Source: CAG-791 sp963629395 (GTDB taxonomy: Bacteria; Bacillota; Clostridia; Lachnospirales; Lachnospiraceae). Taken from it: a stretch of DNA of 41,476 nucleotides. Shown one piece after another: positions 16,693 to 25,273 of this stretch. The stretch covers positions 1 to 41,476 of the forward strand of contig CAVGIV010000015.1 of assembly GCA_963629395.1 (NCBI GenBank), written 5' to 3'. The notes below the pieces were generated by a model. It searched no databases and was not told where the DNA came from. It worked only from the letters and a program-made list of their open reading frames with translations. Within the stretch, counting starts at the first letter, position 1. Every line of letters starts with the position of its first letter. The translations under genes and the position numbers were made by a program.

Positions 16693-16764
16693 TGCGGCCG
16701 ACAGGAATCGAACCTGCATTAAAGGCGTCGGAGGCCTCCGTTCTATCCATTAGACTACGGCCGC
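16693..16764 (-). tRNA. tRNA-Arg (anticodon CCG)
   Basis: Read on the minus strand, the 72 bases fold as a cloverleaf. The 7-base acceptor stem GCGGCCG/CGGCCGC is perfect. The D arm GTCT...GAAC is weaker. The anticodon stem is GAGGC/GCCTT with loop CTCCGAC, giving anticodon CCG with U33 and A37. The variable loop has four bases, the T arm is GCAGG-TTCGATT-CCTGT, and the discriminator base is A73. CCA is not encoded. It decodes CGG arginine codons. It lies about 65 bases downstream of thrS without an intervening terminator and is probably co-transcribed with it. Confidence 0.95.
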
Positions 16765-16771
16765 GTATCCG

Positions 16772-16799
16772 GCAGGAGCCCCTGTATAAGAGCTCCTGC
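16772..16799 (-). other. Hairpin between thrS and tRNA-Arg
   Basis: GCAGGAGC (16772-16779) pairs with GCTCCTGC (16792-16799). There is no T-run after it on the minus strand, so it looks like a processing or 3'-stabilising hairpin rather than a terminator. Confidence 0.45.
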
Positions 16800-16828
16800 G
16801 AACTAACAACTATGAAATCATAGCACAG

Positions 16829-18616
16829 TTATTCTTCTTCCGCAATAGAGTCTATCAAATCCAGGCTGTGTTCCTCCACCATGCGGTCGCACAGATCCAG
16901 GAACTCATCCAGAGGAACATTGTTCATCTGCTTGTTGCCGCGAATATTCACCGAAACGGTATTCTCTGCCGCTTCCTTGTCACCCAGCACCAGGATATAC
17001 GGATCCTTGTAGGTCTTGAAGCCCTTGATCTTGGTCTTCATGTTGTTGTCCGAGTAGTCCGCCTCTACGCGCAGACCGTTTTTGCGGCACAGCTGCGCCA
17101 CCTTCCTGGCATACTCGTTGTGCTCCGGTCGAATCGGCACGATTCCGATCTGATACGGAGACATCCAGAAGGGGAAGCTTCCCTTAAAGTTCTCGGTGAT
17201 GATGCCGATGAAACGCTCCATAGAGCCGAAAATCGCGCGGTGAATCATAACCGGCTGCTTCTGCGTTCCATCCGCAGCGGTGTACTTCATGCCGAAATTC
17301 AACGGCAGCTGGAAGTCCAGCTGGATGGTACCCATCTGCCACTCGCGGCCGAGTGCATCCTTCATCTTCAGATCGATCTTCGGTCCGTAGAAGGCGCCGT
17401 CGCCCTCATTGATTTCGAAGCCGCCCTCGCCGTACTTGTCCATCAGGATCTTCTTGAGGTCCGCTTCCGCCTGATTCCAGGTGTTGATATCCCCCATATA
17501 GTCATCCGGGCGCGTGGAGAGCTCGGCGCCGTAGGTCAGGCCAAAGGTCCCATAGATCTGCGTCGCAATGTCCATGATGTCATTGATCTCCGCGCCGATC
17601 TGATCCTCTGTCACCAGAATGTGCGCATCGTCCTGACGGAACTGCTGCACACGGAACAGGCCGTTGAGCTCGCCGCTCTTCTCCTTGCGGTGGATAACAT
17701 CCACCTGATTGATGCGAAGCGGCAGATCCTTGTAGGAACGGGGCTTCGTCTGGTAGATCTTAATGGCGTTGGGACAGTTCATCGGCTTTAAGGCAAAGGT
17801 GTCCTCTTCGCTCTCGCCCTCTGCCGGCGGAATGATGAACATACCATCCTTATAGTGTGCCCAGTGGCCAGACGTCTCCCACAGCTCCTTCTTGGACAGA
17901 ACAGGCCCCGAGATTTCCTGGTAGCCGTGCTCCTCGTGAATGCCTCTCCAGAAGCCCAGAAGCGCATTGAACAGCTTCCAGCCGCGCGGCATCCAGTACG
18001 GCATGCCCGGTGCCGTCGGGTCAAAATAAAACAACTCCTGCTGCCTGCCAATAATCTTGTGATCGCGTTCCTTGGCCTCCCGGATGAAATCCTTGTGCGC
18101 CTTCAGACCGGCCTTGTCCGGGAATGCATATGCATACACGCGCGTCATCTGGTCGCGGTGCTCGTCGCCTCTCCAGTAGGCGCCGGACACGCTGCGCAGC
18201 TCAAACGCCGCCGACAAAAGATCCTGTGAATTCTCCACGTGCGGTCCGCGGCACAGATCCACATAATCCTCTCCGGTATAGTAAACCGTAATGGTCTCAT
18301 CCTCCGGCAGGTCTACAATCAGTTCGGTTTTAAAGCGCTGCCCTGCGAACAGCTCCAGCGCCTCCTTCTTGGAGACCTCCTTGCGTGTCCAGGCCTCCTT
18401 ACGCTTCATAATCTCGCGCATCTTATCCTCAATCTGCTTGAAATCTGCCTCCTGGATGGTTTTGCCCTCCGGAAGAACGAAATCATAGTAAAAGCCGTCA
18501 TCAATCTGCGGTCCGATGGCATACTGTGTCTCCGGTCCGTACAGCTCAATGACCGCCTTCGCGAGAATGTGTGCCAGAGAGTGGCGATATACTTCCAGAT
18601 ACTGTTCTTTTTCCAT
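16829..18616 (-). CDS. thrS: Threonyl-tRNA synthetase (form without TGS domain)
   Basis: A 595-residue class II synthetase charging tRNA-Thr. It begins directly with the editing-domain region ('YRHSLAHILAKAVIELYG', the HxxxH zinc-like motif), so the usual 60-residue N-terminal TGS domain is absent. The catalytic core has 'ALKPMNCPNAIKIY' with the zinc Cys, motif 2 'GLFRVQQFRQDDAHI' and motif 3 'RAIFGSMERFIGIITENFKG'. The C-terminal anticodon domain holds 'IGIVPIRPEHNEYARKV'. The ATG at 18616 has AAGGAAG ahead of it. Expression is predicted to be controlled by the threonine T-box leader immediately upstream. Confidence 0.97.
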   Translation of the reverse strand: MEKEQYLEVYRHSLAHILAKAVIELYGPETQYAIGPQIDDGFYYDFVLPEGKTIQEADFKQIEDKMREIMKRKEAWTRKEVSKKEALELFAGQRFKTELIVDLPEDETITVYYTGEDYVDLCRGPHVENSQDLLSAAFELRSVSGAYWRGDEHRDQMTRVYAYAFPDKAGLKAHKDFIREAKERDHKIIGRQQELFYFDPTAPGMPYWMPRGWKLFNALLGFWRGIHEEHGYQEISGPVLSKKELWETSGHWAHYKDGMFIIPPAEGESEEDTFALKPMNCPNAIKIYQTKPRSYKDLPLRINQVDVIHRKEKSGELNGLFRVQQFRQDDAHILVTEDQIGAEINDIMDIATQIYGTFGLTYGAELSTRPDDYMGDINTWNQAEADLKKILMDKYGEGGFEINEGDGAFYGPKIDLKMKDALGREWQMGTIQLDFQLPLNFGMKYTAADGTQKQPVMIHRAIFGSMERFIGIITENFKGSFPFWMSPYQIGIVPIRPEHNEYARKVAQLCRKNGLRVEADYSDNNMKTKIKGFKTYKDPYILVLGDKEAAENTVSVNIRGNKQMNNVPLDEFLDLCDRMVEEHSLDLIDSIAEEE

Positions 18617-18752
18617 TTTTACTTCCTTTCTCAGGGCCAATCGACCCATGTGGCTTCAATACTAACCGGTTATCGACTTGGACGCCTGCCGATTTCAATT
18701 GCGACCCCGTCTGCAGGCAGTTCACATCGCAATCAGCGTTTTCCCAATCAGA

Positions 18753-19023
18753 CATACAAAAGCCCCTGACACTGCACATGCAGCATCAGGGGCGTACAGG
18801 CTTTCTGCTCGAATACGCGGTTCCACCCTGGTTTTTACTTCATTCATGATGGTTACGGAATCACCGGGCCGGATTGGGGCCGCTCGGAGCTGGTCTTCAA
18901 ACTGCGTCCCGCCGGCATTCTCACAGCATTCCGTCTGCCCGTCTCTTATACCGGCAGCCCGGAAGAATGCCTCTCTGGTGACGATCGTGCAATCCTACTG
19001 GTCTCTTCATCGCTTTCAGTGAG
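18753..19023 (-). promoter_or_regulatory. T-box riboswitch (threonine) controlling thrS
   Basis: On the minus strand the leader shows the start of stem I (GCGATGAAGAGACCAGTAGG, about 19012-18990). A specifier-loop-like GAAGACCA follows, with codon ACC (Thr) at 18894-18892. The exact T-box sequence AGGGTGGAACCGCG is at 18829-18816. A terminator hairpin at 18793-18762 (GCCCCTGA arms) is followed by TTTTG. The CCCCT of the terminator arm can pair with AGGG of the T-box, giving the competing antiterminator. Uncharged tRNA-Thr would stabilise read-through. The specifier call depends on manual folding; the T-box identity is firm. Confidence 0.93.
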
Positions 19024-19093
19024 CATCATACCCTTGCGCAGAGGAATTGTAAAGCCCCGGGCCGGACATTCTGTAAACGCCCCGCGATGGGTC

Positions 19094-19804
19094 CTACACA
19101 ACCCGCTCGAGCTCGCCGATTTGCCGCCGGAACTGATACAGCGAATTTGACAGAACCTCCCCCGGCAGAACAACTTCCCGGTTCACGCTGCAGATGATTT
19201 CCTTCAGCTTCCACGGTTCATCCGCCTCTTCCTTCCGAAAGAACAATACCTCATGGACGGAGCTGGGAATAATATACAGATCCCCGCCAAAGCTCTCTGC
19301 AATTGCAGCCAGAACCCCGGGATAGAAAATGGTCGCAGCTCCGTATCGATATTCTCGGCAGCTCATGGTATAGAGACTTGGTCCGCCGCAGTATTCCTCC
19401 GGAATATTTAGAATTTCCCTGATCGAACTAAGGACCGGAGGGTGAAGACGGCAGCTGGTCAGTGCCGCATTGCGAAAGACTGTGTAGATATCCACATTCC
19501 AAGCCTCCAGATCCTTCCGGCTGAGCACAAGCCGCTCCGCTTCCGATCTGCAGTTATCCTCTAGCTCCTCCCTTTCCTGTTCCTCACAAATAAAAAGGAT
19601 GACCAGATCCTCCCAGCGAAGATACGCAAGGTCTCCCAGATGCATCCTCCAGTGTTCGTAATTCACCACATGAAGGCACAGACATTCCCTGGCCTCCTCA
19701 TAGGATTGTTTCTCGGATAGAAAACTGCGCCTTCTCTCCAATTCCGGCCGACCTCCCCTATGCGCTTTTCTCGGATTCAATTCATTTTGTGATTGATTAT
19801 GCAT
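19094..19804 (-). CDS. DUF5688 family protein
   Basis: About 236 residues from the ATG at 19804, which has GGAGGGG close ahead; starts at 19828 or 19843 are also open. The pattern 'SYEEARECLCLHVVNYEHW', 'LGDLAYLRWEDLVILFIC', 'YGAATIFYPGVLAAIAESFG', 'LYIIPSSVHEVLFFRKEE' and a C-terminal 'EVLSNSLYQF' matches the DUF5688 family. I know it from Lachnospiraceae and relatives, where it is often multicopy. No function is established and no catalytic motif stands out. No signal or membrane segment. It lies between the efp terminator and the thrS leader, with no obvious partner. Confidence 0.75.
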   Translation of the reverse strand: MHNQSQNELNPRKAHRGGRPELERRRSFLSEKQSYEEARECLCLHVVNYEHWRMHLGDLAYLRWEDLVILFICEEQEREELEDNCRSEAERLVLSRKDLEAWNVDIYTVFRNAALTSCRLHPPVLSSIREILNIPEEYCGGPSLYTMSCREYRYGAATIFYPGVLAAIAESFGGDLYIIPSSVHEVLFFRKEEADEPWKLKEIICSVNREVVLPGEVLSNSLYQFRRQIGELERVV

Positions 19805-19883
19805 ACCCCTCCATGCGGATCCCTTCATGGATCCTGTAGTCAAAGATTCAAAGTTTTACGAATGGCTCCCTCTGCCTTTGGGG

Positions 19884-19924
19884 ACAACAAAAGGCAATGG
19901 AACACCCTTTCGGTTTCCATTGCC
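19884..19924 (-). terminator. Rho-independent terminator after efp
   Basis: On the minus strand, stem GGCAATGGAA/TTCCATTGCC (19924 down to 19893) closes a 12-base loop and is followed by TTTTGTTG. It lies about 55 bases after the efp stop codon and ends leftward transcription before the DUF5688 gene. Confidence 0.85.
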
Positions 19925-19979
19925 CTCATTCACTCATGATCATCCGCCGGATCACACGGATCCGGAACACAGCCGATAC

Positions 19980-20537
19980 TTATGCTCTGGAGAGATACTC
20001 GCCAGTTCTGGTATCGATCTTAATCTTGTCGCCAATGTTGCAGAAAAGCGGCACCGCAACCTGAGCACCGGTCTCAACGATCGCCGGCTTGGTAGCACCG
20101 GTTGCTGTGTTGCCCTTGAAGCCAGGCTCGGTCTCTGTGATCTCAAGCTCAACGAACATCGGAGGCTCAATGGCAAAAGCGTTTCCGTTGTAGGAATCTA
20201 CCTTGATCATGTCGTTCTCTTTTACGAACTTCATGTCATTGCCGCATACATCAGCGCCAAGGCTGATCTGCTCATAGGTCTCTGTATCCATGAAGGACCA
20301 CATATCGCCATCCTTGTACAGATACTGAAAATCCTTGCGGTCGATACGAACCTGAGGGAATTTCTCTGTGGGACGGAAGGTTGTCTCCGTCACACCGCCG
20401 TTGATGATATCCTTAAGCTTGGTTCTAACAAAAGCTGCGCCTTTTCCGGGCTTTACATGCTGGAACTCGATAATCTCATATACATTGCCATCCTTCTCGA
20501 TGGTAACGCCGTTTCTGAAGTCACTGGCTGTGATCAT
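19980..20537 (-). CDS. efp: Elongation factor P
   Basis: A 185-residue EF-P of normal length. The N-terminal KOW-like domain has 'QHVKPGKGAAFVRTKLKDI', with Lys32 at the tip of the loop that reaches the peptidyl-transferase centre. Two OB domains follow, ending with 'NIGDKIKIDTRTGEYLSRA', the family C-terminus. EF-P relieves ribosome stalling at consecutive prolines. No modification enzyme gene (epmA, ymfI-like) is adjacent. The ATG at 20537 has a perfect AGGAGG site. It follows the last glycosyltransferase by 58 bases with no terminator between, so read-through from the polysaccharide operon is possible. Confidence 0.97.
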   Translation of the reverse strand: MITASDFRNGVTIEKDGNVYEIIEFQHVKPGKGAAFVRTKLKDIINGGVTETTFRPTEKFPQVRIDRKDFQYLYKDGDMWSFMDTETYEQISLGADVCGNDMKFVKENDMIKVDSYNGNAFAIEPPMFVELEITETEPGFKGNTATGATKPAIVETGAQVAVPLFCNIGDKIKIDTRTGEYLSRA

Positions 20538-20595
20538 GTAGGTAATCCTCCTGGAAATATTAAGTCACAATTACCTCGTAATGATACCTTGAATG

Positions 20596-21618
20596 TCAGG
20601 CATTTTCAAGATCATTTTCCTGCTGTGCCCGGCCGATGCGCCGCCCCAGCTCATACAGGCTGAAGCACTTTTCAAATTTATGCCGTGCATTTCGGCAAAT
20701 CTGCGTATAATATGTGTCGTCTTCCAGCTGGCATAACACCTTCCGGAGTGATTCAGCATCTTTGGGAATAATAAATCCGGTTTTTCCATTCTCTATATAT
20801 TCCTGTATTGTGTCATTTTCCGTCACAATCACAGGCTTTCCCAGCATTGCAGCCTGCAGCGTAACCAATTGCCCGGAAGAAAAATCACGCGAACGCAGCG
20901 GTATAATCACCGCTCTTGCATCCGCCATAAGCCGAAGATATATGTCCCCATGACAGTCCTTTTCATATTGGATATTCGGTGTATTCTCCGCAGCTTCCAC
21001 ATCACAAACGATACAAAGCGATTCCTTGCTCCCTTCCCATGCGTGGCGTAGAAAATCATAGTCTCTGTTGCTGCGGCCCGCTGAGAGAAAAAACGTATCC
21101 GCTCTCATGGATGGCTGCTCCCGGATTATAGATGCCCGGTCTGCAATTCCAAGAGTTTCCGCCGCAAATTTACCATTTTCCAGGCCAAATAGCTCTGCAT
21201 AATGTTCGATCTCACTGCTGCTGAATACATATATTTTACGAATATATCGCGATGTTACTGCACTTTTAACAAAGCGATAGTACGCGTTTCCAAGCATTCC
21301 CTTCTTCGGCTTATAGATGAATGTCATGATATCAATGGGCGGACAATTTCTTGCATGGAAAATACGAAGATAAAACGCCATCATCAGTCCAAAGAACTGT
21401 TCCCAGGAAATTATTGTCTCATATTGATTGCGCACAGCAATTAGATAGAAGGGATAAAATGCGTATTTTAAGTAACGAGTATACTTTTTGATGCCAACAT
21501 ACTCATTAATACAGCAGCGCTTCACCTCCCACGATTTTCCTGTCTCTTTCTCAATTCCTTTTTTAAATTCCCAATCCGCCGGCACTGGATTCCCTGCAAG
21601 GATAACTCTTTTCTTCAT
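20596..21618 (-). CDS. GT-B glycosyltransferase (GT4-like)
   Basis: A 340-residue cytoplasmic or membrane-associated transferase. The C-terminal half has the GT-B donor-binding pattern: 'FFLSAGRSNRDYDFLRHA', 'RAVIIPLRSRDFSSGQLVTL', 'QAAMLGKPVIVTEN' and 'QEYIENGKTGFIIP', including the Glu of the E-x7-E-like region. The N-terminal half is divergent and basic, with aromatic stretches ('YLKYAFYPFYLIAV') that may dip into the membrane. It is the last polysaccharide gene of the leftward series, 27 bases after the DUF1972-type transferase. Donor and acceptor sugars cannot be told. Confidence 0.8.
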   Translation of the reverse strand: MKKRVILAGNPVPADWEFKKGIEKETGKSWEVKRCCINEYVGIKKYTRYLKYAFYPFYLIAVRNQYETIISWEQFFGLMMAFYLRIFHARNCPPIDIMTFIYKPKKGMLGNAYYRFVKSAVTSRYIRKIYVFSSSEIEHYAELFGLENGKFAAETLGIADRASIIREQPSMRADTFFLSAGRSNRDYDFLRHAWEGSKESLCIVCDVEAAENTPNIQYEKDCHGDIYLRLMADARAVIIPLRSRDFSSGQLVTLQAAMLGKPVIVTENDTIQEYIENGKTGFIIPKDAESLRKVLCQLEDDTYYTQICRNARHKFEKCFSLYELGRRIGRAQQENDLENA

Positions 21619-21645
21619 GGCCGCAACCTCACCTGCACATACCTC

Positions 21646-22848
21646 TTATTCAGGACTCCAAAGTGCCTTATACTCATCTGCCACATGCTGCCAAGAATAG
21701 TTGTCTTTGATCCGATCTCTTGCCTTTACTCCAAGAATAGAACGCTCCTCCTCCGAGAACAGATCTGTCTCATCCAGCAGTGCAGCCAGGTTCCCCGGTT
21801 CCTTCGTCCAGTACCTTGCCGCGTCCCGTGCCACTTCTTCATTAAACGGCACCTGAAGCAGCAGGTTCACTTTGGTTCTTTCGAGACTCTCCAGCAGGCT
21901 CGGATTTGTTCCTCCGACCTCATGCCCGTGCAGGTATGCCCATGCACTTCCCCGCAGTCCCGCCAAAAGCTTCTGATCGTATATTTCCCCAAGAAAGCAG
22001 ATTCTCTCATCGCGACTAAAATGGAGCTCTTTTTCCAGCCGATGCTGGTACTTGGAATTCTCTGTCATGACAAGAGCCAGTCGCCGTCTGGTTTTGCTTT
22101 GCATGAATTCACGAAGGATAATTCTAATATTATTCTCCGGAACAAATCGGCATACCACCAGATAGTAGCCCTCTTCCTGTAATCCATGCTGCTCCAGAAA
22201 TCTCTGGAAAGAGGCAGTATCGTCTTGCTTTATTTCTTCTGGAGCATCCCCTCCATAGGAAATATACGTTGTCTTCACGTGGCTGCTTCGATAGGTGTTC
22301 TGTATGTATTTTTCAATATTCAGGCTGTCACAGATCACAAGATCTGCTGCCCGCACCATACGTTTTTCCGACCATTTCCAGTATAGACGCACCGGAAGCG
22401 GCCATTTCTTTCTCTTCCATTCATGACCGTCCGGATTGAGGTGAAACTGCCCATGAATCCTCTGCAGCCGCCGCTTGCATCCATTGATAAACGGACCGAT
22501 TCTGCAGGTAAGAATATAAAGAACCGGTTCATCAATTCCATGCTCCCTGCAGTAGCAAATCGAATAATTCACAGCTGCCGCATCATACCATATTGCTGTT
22601 GCCGCCCCCAGATTTGGGACATTTATTTTAATGCAATGAGCCCCATGATACATAAACTCAGTTGGCGTCAGCCGTGTCACATTCTCCAGAAAAGACTCAT
22701 CCGTCGCTCCTTCACCGTTCGCCTTGCAAAGGATATGAATCTGAATACCTTTTGCATCTTCCATATGCCTTGCCAGTTCATTTACAAAGGTTTCATATCC
22801 TCCATACCGTCCGATGGACTTGGCCCCGCAAATAAAAATATGTTTCAT
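21646..22848 (-). CDS. DUF1972-type glycosyltransferase (rhamnosyltransferase-like)
   Basis: A 400-residue GT-B transferase. The start 'IFICGAKSIGRYGGYETFVNELA' is the DUF1972 N-terminal signature, found in Cps2T/RgpA-type transferases that add rhamnose or a similar deoxysugar. The C-terminal GT1/GT4 domain has 'YYLVVCRFVPENNIRIILREF', 'KLLAGLRGSAWAYLHGHEVG' and 'GTNPSLLESLERTKVNLL', the His-Glu region at the donor site. ATG at 22848 with GAGGACTGGA ahead. Position within the polysaccharide cluster fits an early transfer to the lipid-linked first sugar, but this is inference. Confidence 0.85.
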   Translation of the reverse strand: MKHIFICGAKSIGRYGGYETFVNELARHMEDAKGIQIHILCKANGEGATDESFLENVTRLTPTEFMYHGAHCIKINVPNLGAATAIWYDAAAVNYSICYCREHGIDEPVLYILTCRIGPFINGCKRRLQRIHGQFHLNPDGHEWKRKKWPLPVRLYWKWSEKRMVRAADLVICDSLNIEKYIQNTYRSSHVKTTYISYGGDAPEEIKQDDTASFQRFLEQHGLQEEGYYLVVCRFVPENNIRIILREFMQSKTRRRLALVMTENSKYQHRLEKELHFSRDERICFLGEIYDQKLLAGLRGSAWAYLHGHEVGGTNPSLLESLERTKVNLLLQVPFNEEVARDAARYWTKEPGNLAALLDETDLFSEEERSILGVKARDRIKDNYSWQHVADEYKALWSPE

Positions 22849-22892
22849 TCCAGTCCTCTATATGCCGCAGTTTGTCCGCAGCATTGCAATTG

Positions 22893-23744
22893 TCAAAATC
22901 GATCATTTCCCATCAGATATCGGATACAGGCTCTTGCTCCTGGAAAATAAAAAAACGCCAGCTTCAAGAATTTAAAGCTCTCTGCCGGATCCTTCTTCAT
23001 TGTCTGCAACCATCCTGCCAGAAGATCACGCACTATGTGAAGACACAGAAGCGGAGCTTCCATGGAAAGCTGCGGATAATACTTCCTGAATAAAAGAAAC
23101 GCCTCATACATGCGCCCAGCTTCCCTGCTGATGGAATCCTTGCCGATATAGTAATCCACCATTGCCTCGTTCATACAATAAATCCGATAGTTCTCCAGTG
23201 CATGAATAAACCACTCAAGATCCTGATAGCGCGGAAGCTCCGTCCGAAACATCACCTGCTTCAAAACCTCTTTTCTGGCAAGAATCGTCTGCGTCCCAAT
23301 ACCGAACAGATCATCCTGCATGGTAAGGAAACCGGCACGAATCCGCTTGGGATATTGGGTAACCTTTCCACCCGCTTCAAATCGATTCATTTTACACACA
23401 ACAACATCCGCTTCCACCTCTTGAAGCTTCCTCATCTGCCTTTCCAGCTTATCCGGGTGCCAGAAGTCGTCGCTGTCATGAAATGCAATATACTCTCCAT
23501 GTGCCATTGCCACGCCACGGTTACGTGCCGCACACGCGCCGGCATTTTCCTGATAAACATAAAAAAAGCGCGGATCCCTGATGCAGGCAGCCACCTGTCT
23601 TGTCTGATCCGTCGAGCCATCATCCACCAGAATCAGTTCCAGCTCACGATAGCTTTGCTCCAGCACGCTGCGAACCGACTTCTCTAACACATCTCCCCGA
23701 TTATAAGCAGGAATTACCACTGTCACAACATGACTGTCATTCAA
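22893..23744 (-). CDS. Family 2 glycosyltransferase
   Basis: A 283-residue GT-A transferase. It has 'VVIPAYNRGDVLEKSVRSV', 'LILVDDGSTDQT' (nucleotide-binding Asp-Asp), 'NAGACAARNRGV' and 'YIAFHDSDDFWHPDKL' (metal-binding DSD). The C-terminal part ends with basic and hydrophobic residues. The start is a TTG at 23744 overlapping the TGA stop of the asparagine-synthase-like gene (TTGA); the nearby ATG is out of frame. Translation is probably coupled. It transfers a nucleotide-activated sugar to the growing repeat unit; the sugar is unknown. Confidence 0.87.
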   Translation of the reverse strand: MNDSHVVTVVIPAYNRGDVLEKSVRSVLEQSYRELELILVDDGSTDQTRQVAACIRDPRFFYVYQENAGACAARNRGVAMAHGEYIAFHDSDDFWHPDKLERQMRKLQEVEADVVVCKMNRFEAGGKVTQYPKRIRAGFLTMQDDLFGIGTQTILARKEVLKQVMFRTELPRYQDLEWFIHALENYRIYCMNEAMVDYYIGKDSISREAGRMYEAFLLFRKYYPQLSMEAPLLCLHIVRDLLAGWLQTMKKDPAESFKFLKLAFFYFPGARACIRYLMGNDRF

Positions 23745-25273
23745 AACTTACCTCTTCCCTGCTTTTTGAGCAGCCTTGTTTCCGCTCTCTTCGTACAAAT
23801 CATCGTGTAATAGGTCCGGACGGTTTTTAGGATACCAAGCTTTCGAAGGCGTCCAATACCACGCAGCAGCTTTTCCATGAAATCCTGCCCTATTCTCTCA
23901 CCTTGCCGCTTATGACTTCCATATGGAATTGCAGACATAGCCGGGCAAGCCTCTTCTACAATCTTATATTGATGATGGTTAATAATTCTTTCTTCTTCCG
24001 GAAATTCCATCAGCATGGACATTAAGTAACGGCAGTTGGCCGGCTGAAGGGAAGTCACATGATCCATCAAGTCAAATCCTGTCTCTATAGCAGAAAGCCA
24101 GCAGCCGTTTCGCTGATCCCAATAAAAAACATTGCAGGATGAGAGCCCTTTCTGCGGATATTCTTTCTGCCAGTCAAAATATTCCTGCAGAGATTTTTCC
24201 TCCAAAGATCCCTTCTCAATCCCGAACCAATCATAAAAATCAAATCCCGCCCCATCACCGGTAAAGCTCCGACGATACCATTCCATTACATTCGGCCATA
24301 CACCGCTGCGCAGGAGCACTACCTCTCCAAATTCTTCCACCAATGTATCAAACTGACAGTGCCCATAATACAACCGATCCTCATCACACACCTGCCCGGA
24401 GATATAATCCTGATATTCAGCAACACGCTCAGCTGCATTCGACTTTTCCTGACGAGGGATTTCATAATGCCGTATTCCTGCCGCCCTGCAGAGCTTCTTC
24501 GGAACTTCCAGATCATCCTCATAAATCTCATCATGCCAAAGAGTAAAGGCATCAAAATCGATTCCCGCATGCTCGGCTAACGCTAGCAGTGTACGACTGT
24601 CATGTCCGCCTGTGATGGCCACCAAAAGCCTTGCTGAAGGAAACAACCTCTGCACCTGACATAGTGAATAATCAAAACAACTAATAATTCGTCTCAATCG
24701 CTGTTTTTCATCCGAAATGCCATCGTAACGCGATGCAAGCAGAGGGCGAGATAGCTCCTCTCCCGTGTTGCAGCAGTAAATCTGGCTGGGAAGGAGACGA
24801 CGCACGCCTTCGTACTGTGTCCGCGGCCCCGGCATCCAATTCATGATTCTTCCAGCCGGCGATTCATAGTTTTTTCGTCTGCCGCCATCTAACTCTTCCA
24901 GCAATGTACTGTCACTGGAAACTCCAAGTCTTGAATAAAAAACCGGCAGAAGACTGCAGGCATCTGTATATACATCACCCTGACACAGCAAAAGGTAACG
25001 TCCGCACCAGCTTTCCTCCATTTCCAGTATCTCTTTGCGATCGATTATCTCCGGATATTTGATGCACAGCGCTTCCATTTCTGTAAGAGGGTCACCTTTT
25101 TCCGGCAGGAACTGCCATGCAATTCCAAGCAGCACCATTCTTCCGTCCAGCGTGCTCTGCACCTGCAAATTGCGATGATAATTCAGAATCCATCCCCCCT
25201 GCATCTCTGTGCTGCTAAAGTCCGGTCGGTCCAGCTTATTTTTTAAAATCGCGTAGTGTCCACCTCCGCTCAT
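23741..25273 (-). CDS. Asparagine synthase-like protein of polysaccharide cluster
   Basis: A 510-residue protein. Residues 200-300 hold a PP-loop synthetase core with 'LLVAITGGHDSRTLLALA' (Thr-Gly-Gly-His-Asp-Ser instead of the usual SGGxDS) and 'WHDEIYEDDLEVPKKLCRAAG'. The N-terminal 190 residues resemble the glutaminase-domain scaffold ('YTDACSLLPVFYS'), but there is no Cys2 nucleophile, so glutamine cannot be hydrolysed there. Such proteins in surface-sugar loci are thought to amidate or otherwise adenylate a carboxyl group, for example on a uronic acid. Both ends overlap neighbours (ATGA at the start, TTGA at the end). Function inferred from fold and context only. Confidence 0.78.
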   Translation of the reverse strand: MSGGGHYAILKNKLDRPDFSSTEMQGGWILNYHRNLQVQSTLDGRMVLLGIAWQFLPEKGDPLTEMEALCIKYPEIIDRKEILEMEESWCGRYLLLCQGDVYTDACSLLPVFYSRLGVSSDSTLLEELDGGRRKNYESPAGRIMNWMPGPRTQYEGVRRLLPSQIYCCNTGEELSRPLLASRYDGISDEKQRLRRIISCFDYSLCQVQRLFPSARLLVAITGGHDSRTLLALAEHAGIDFDAFTLWHDEIYEDDLEVPKKLCRAAGIRHYEIPRQEKSNAAERVAEYQDYISGQVCDEDRLYYGHCQFDTLVEEFGEVVLLRSGVWPNVMEWYRRSFTGDGAGFDFYDWFGIEKGSLEEKSLQEYFDWQKEYPQKGLSSCNVFYWDQRNGCWLSAIETGFDLMDHVTSLQPANCRYLMSMLMEFPEEERIINHHQYKIVEEACPAMSAIPYGSHKRQGERIGQDFMEKLLRGIGRLRKLGILKTVRTYYTMICTKRAETRLLKKQGRGKF

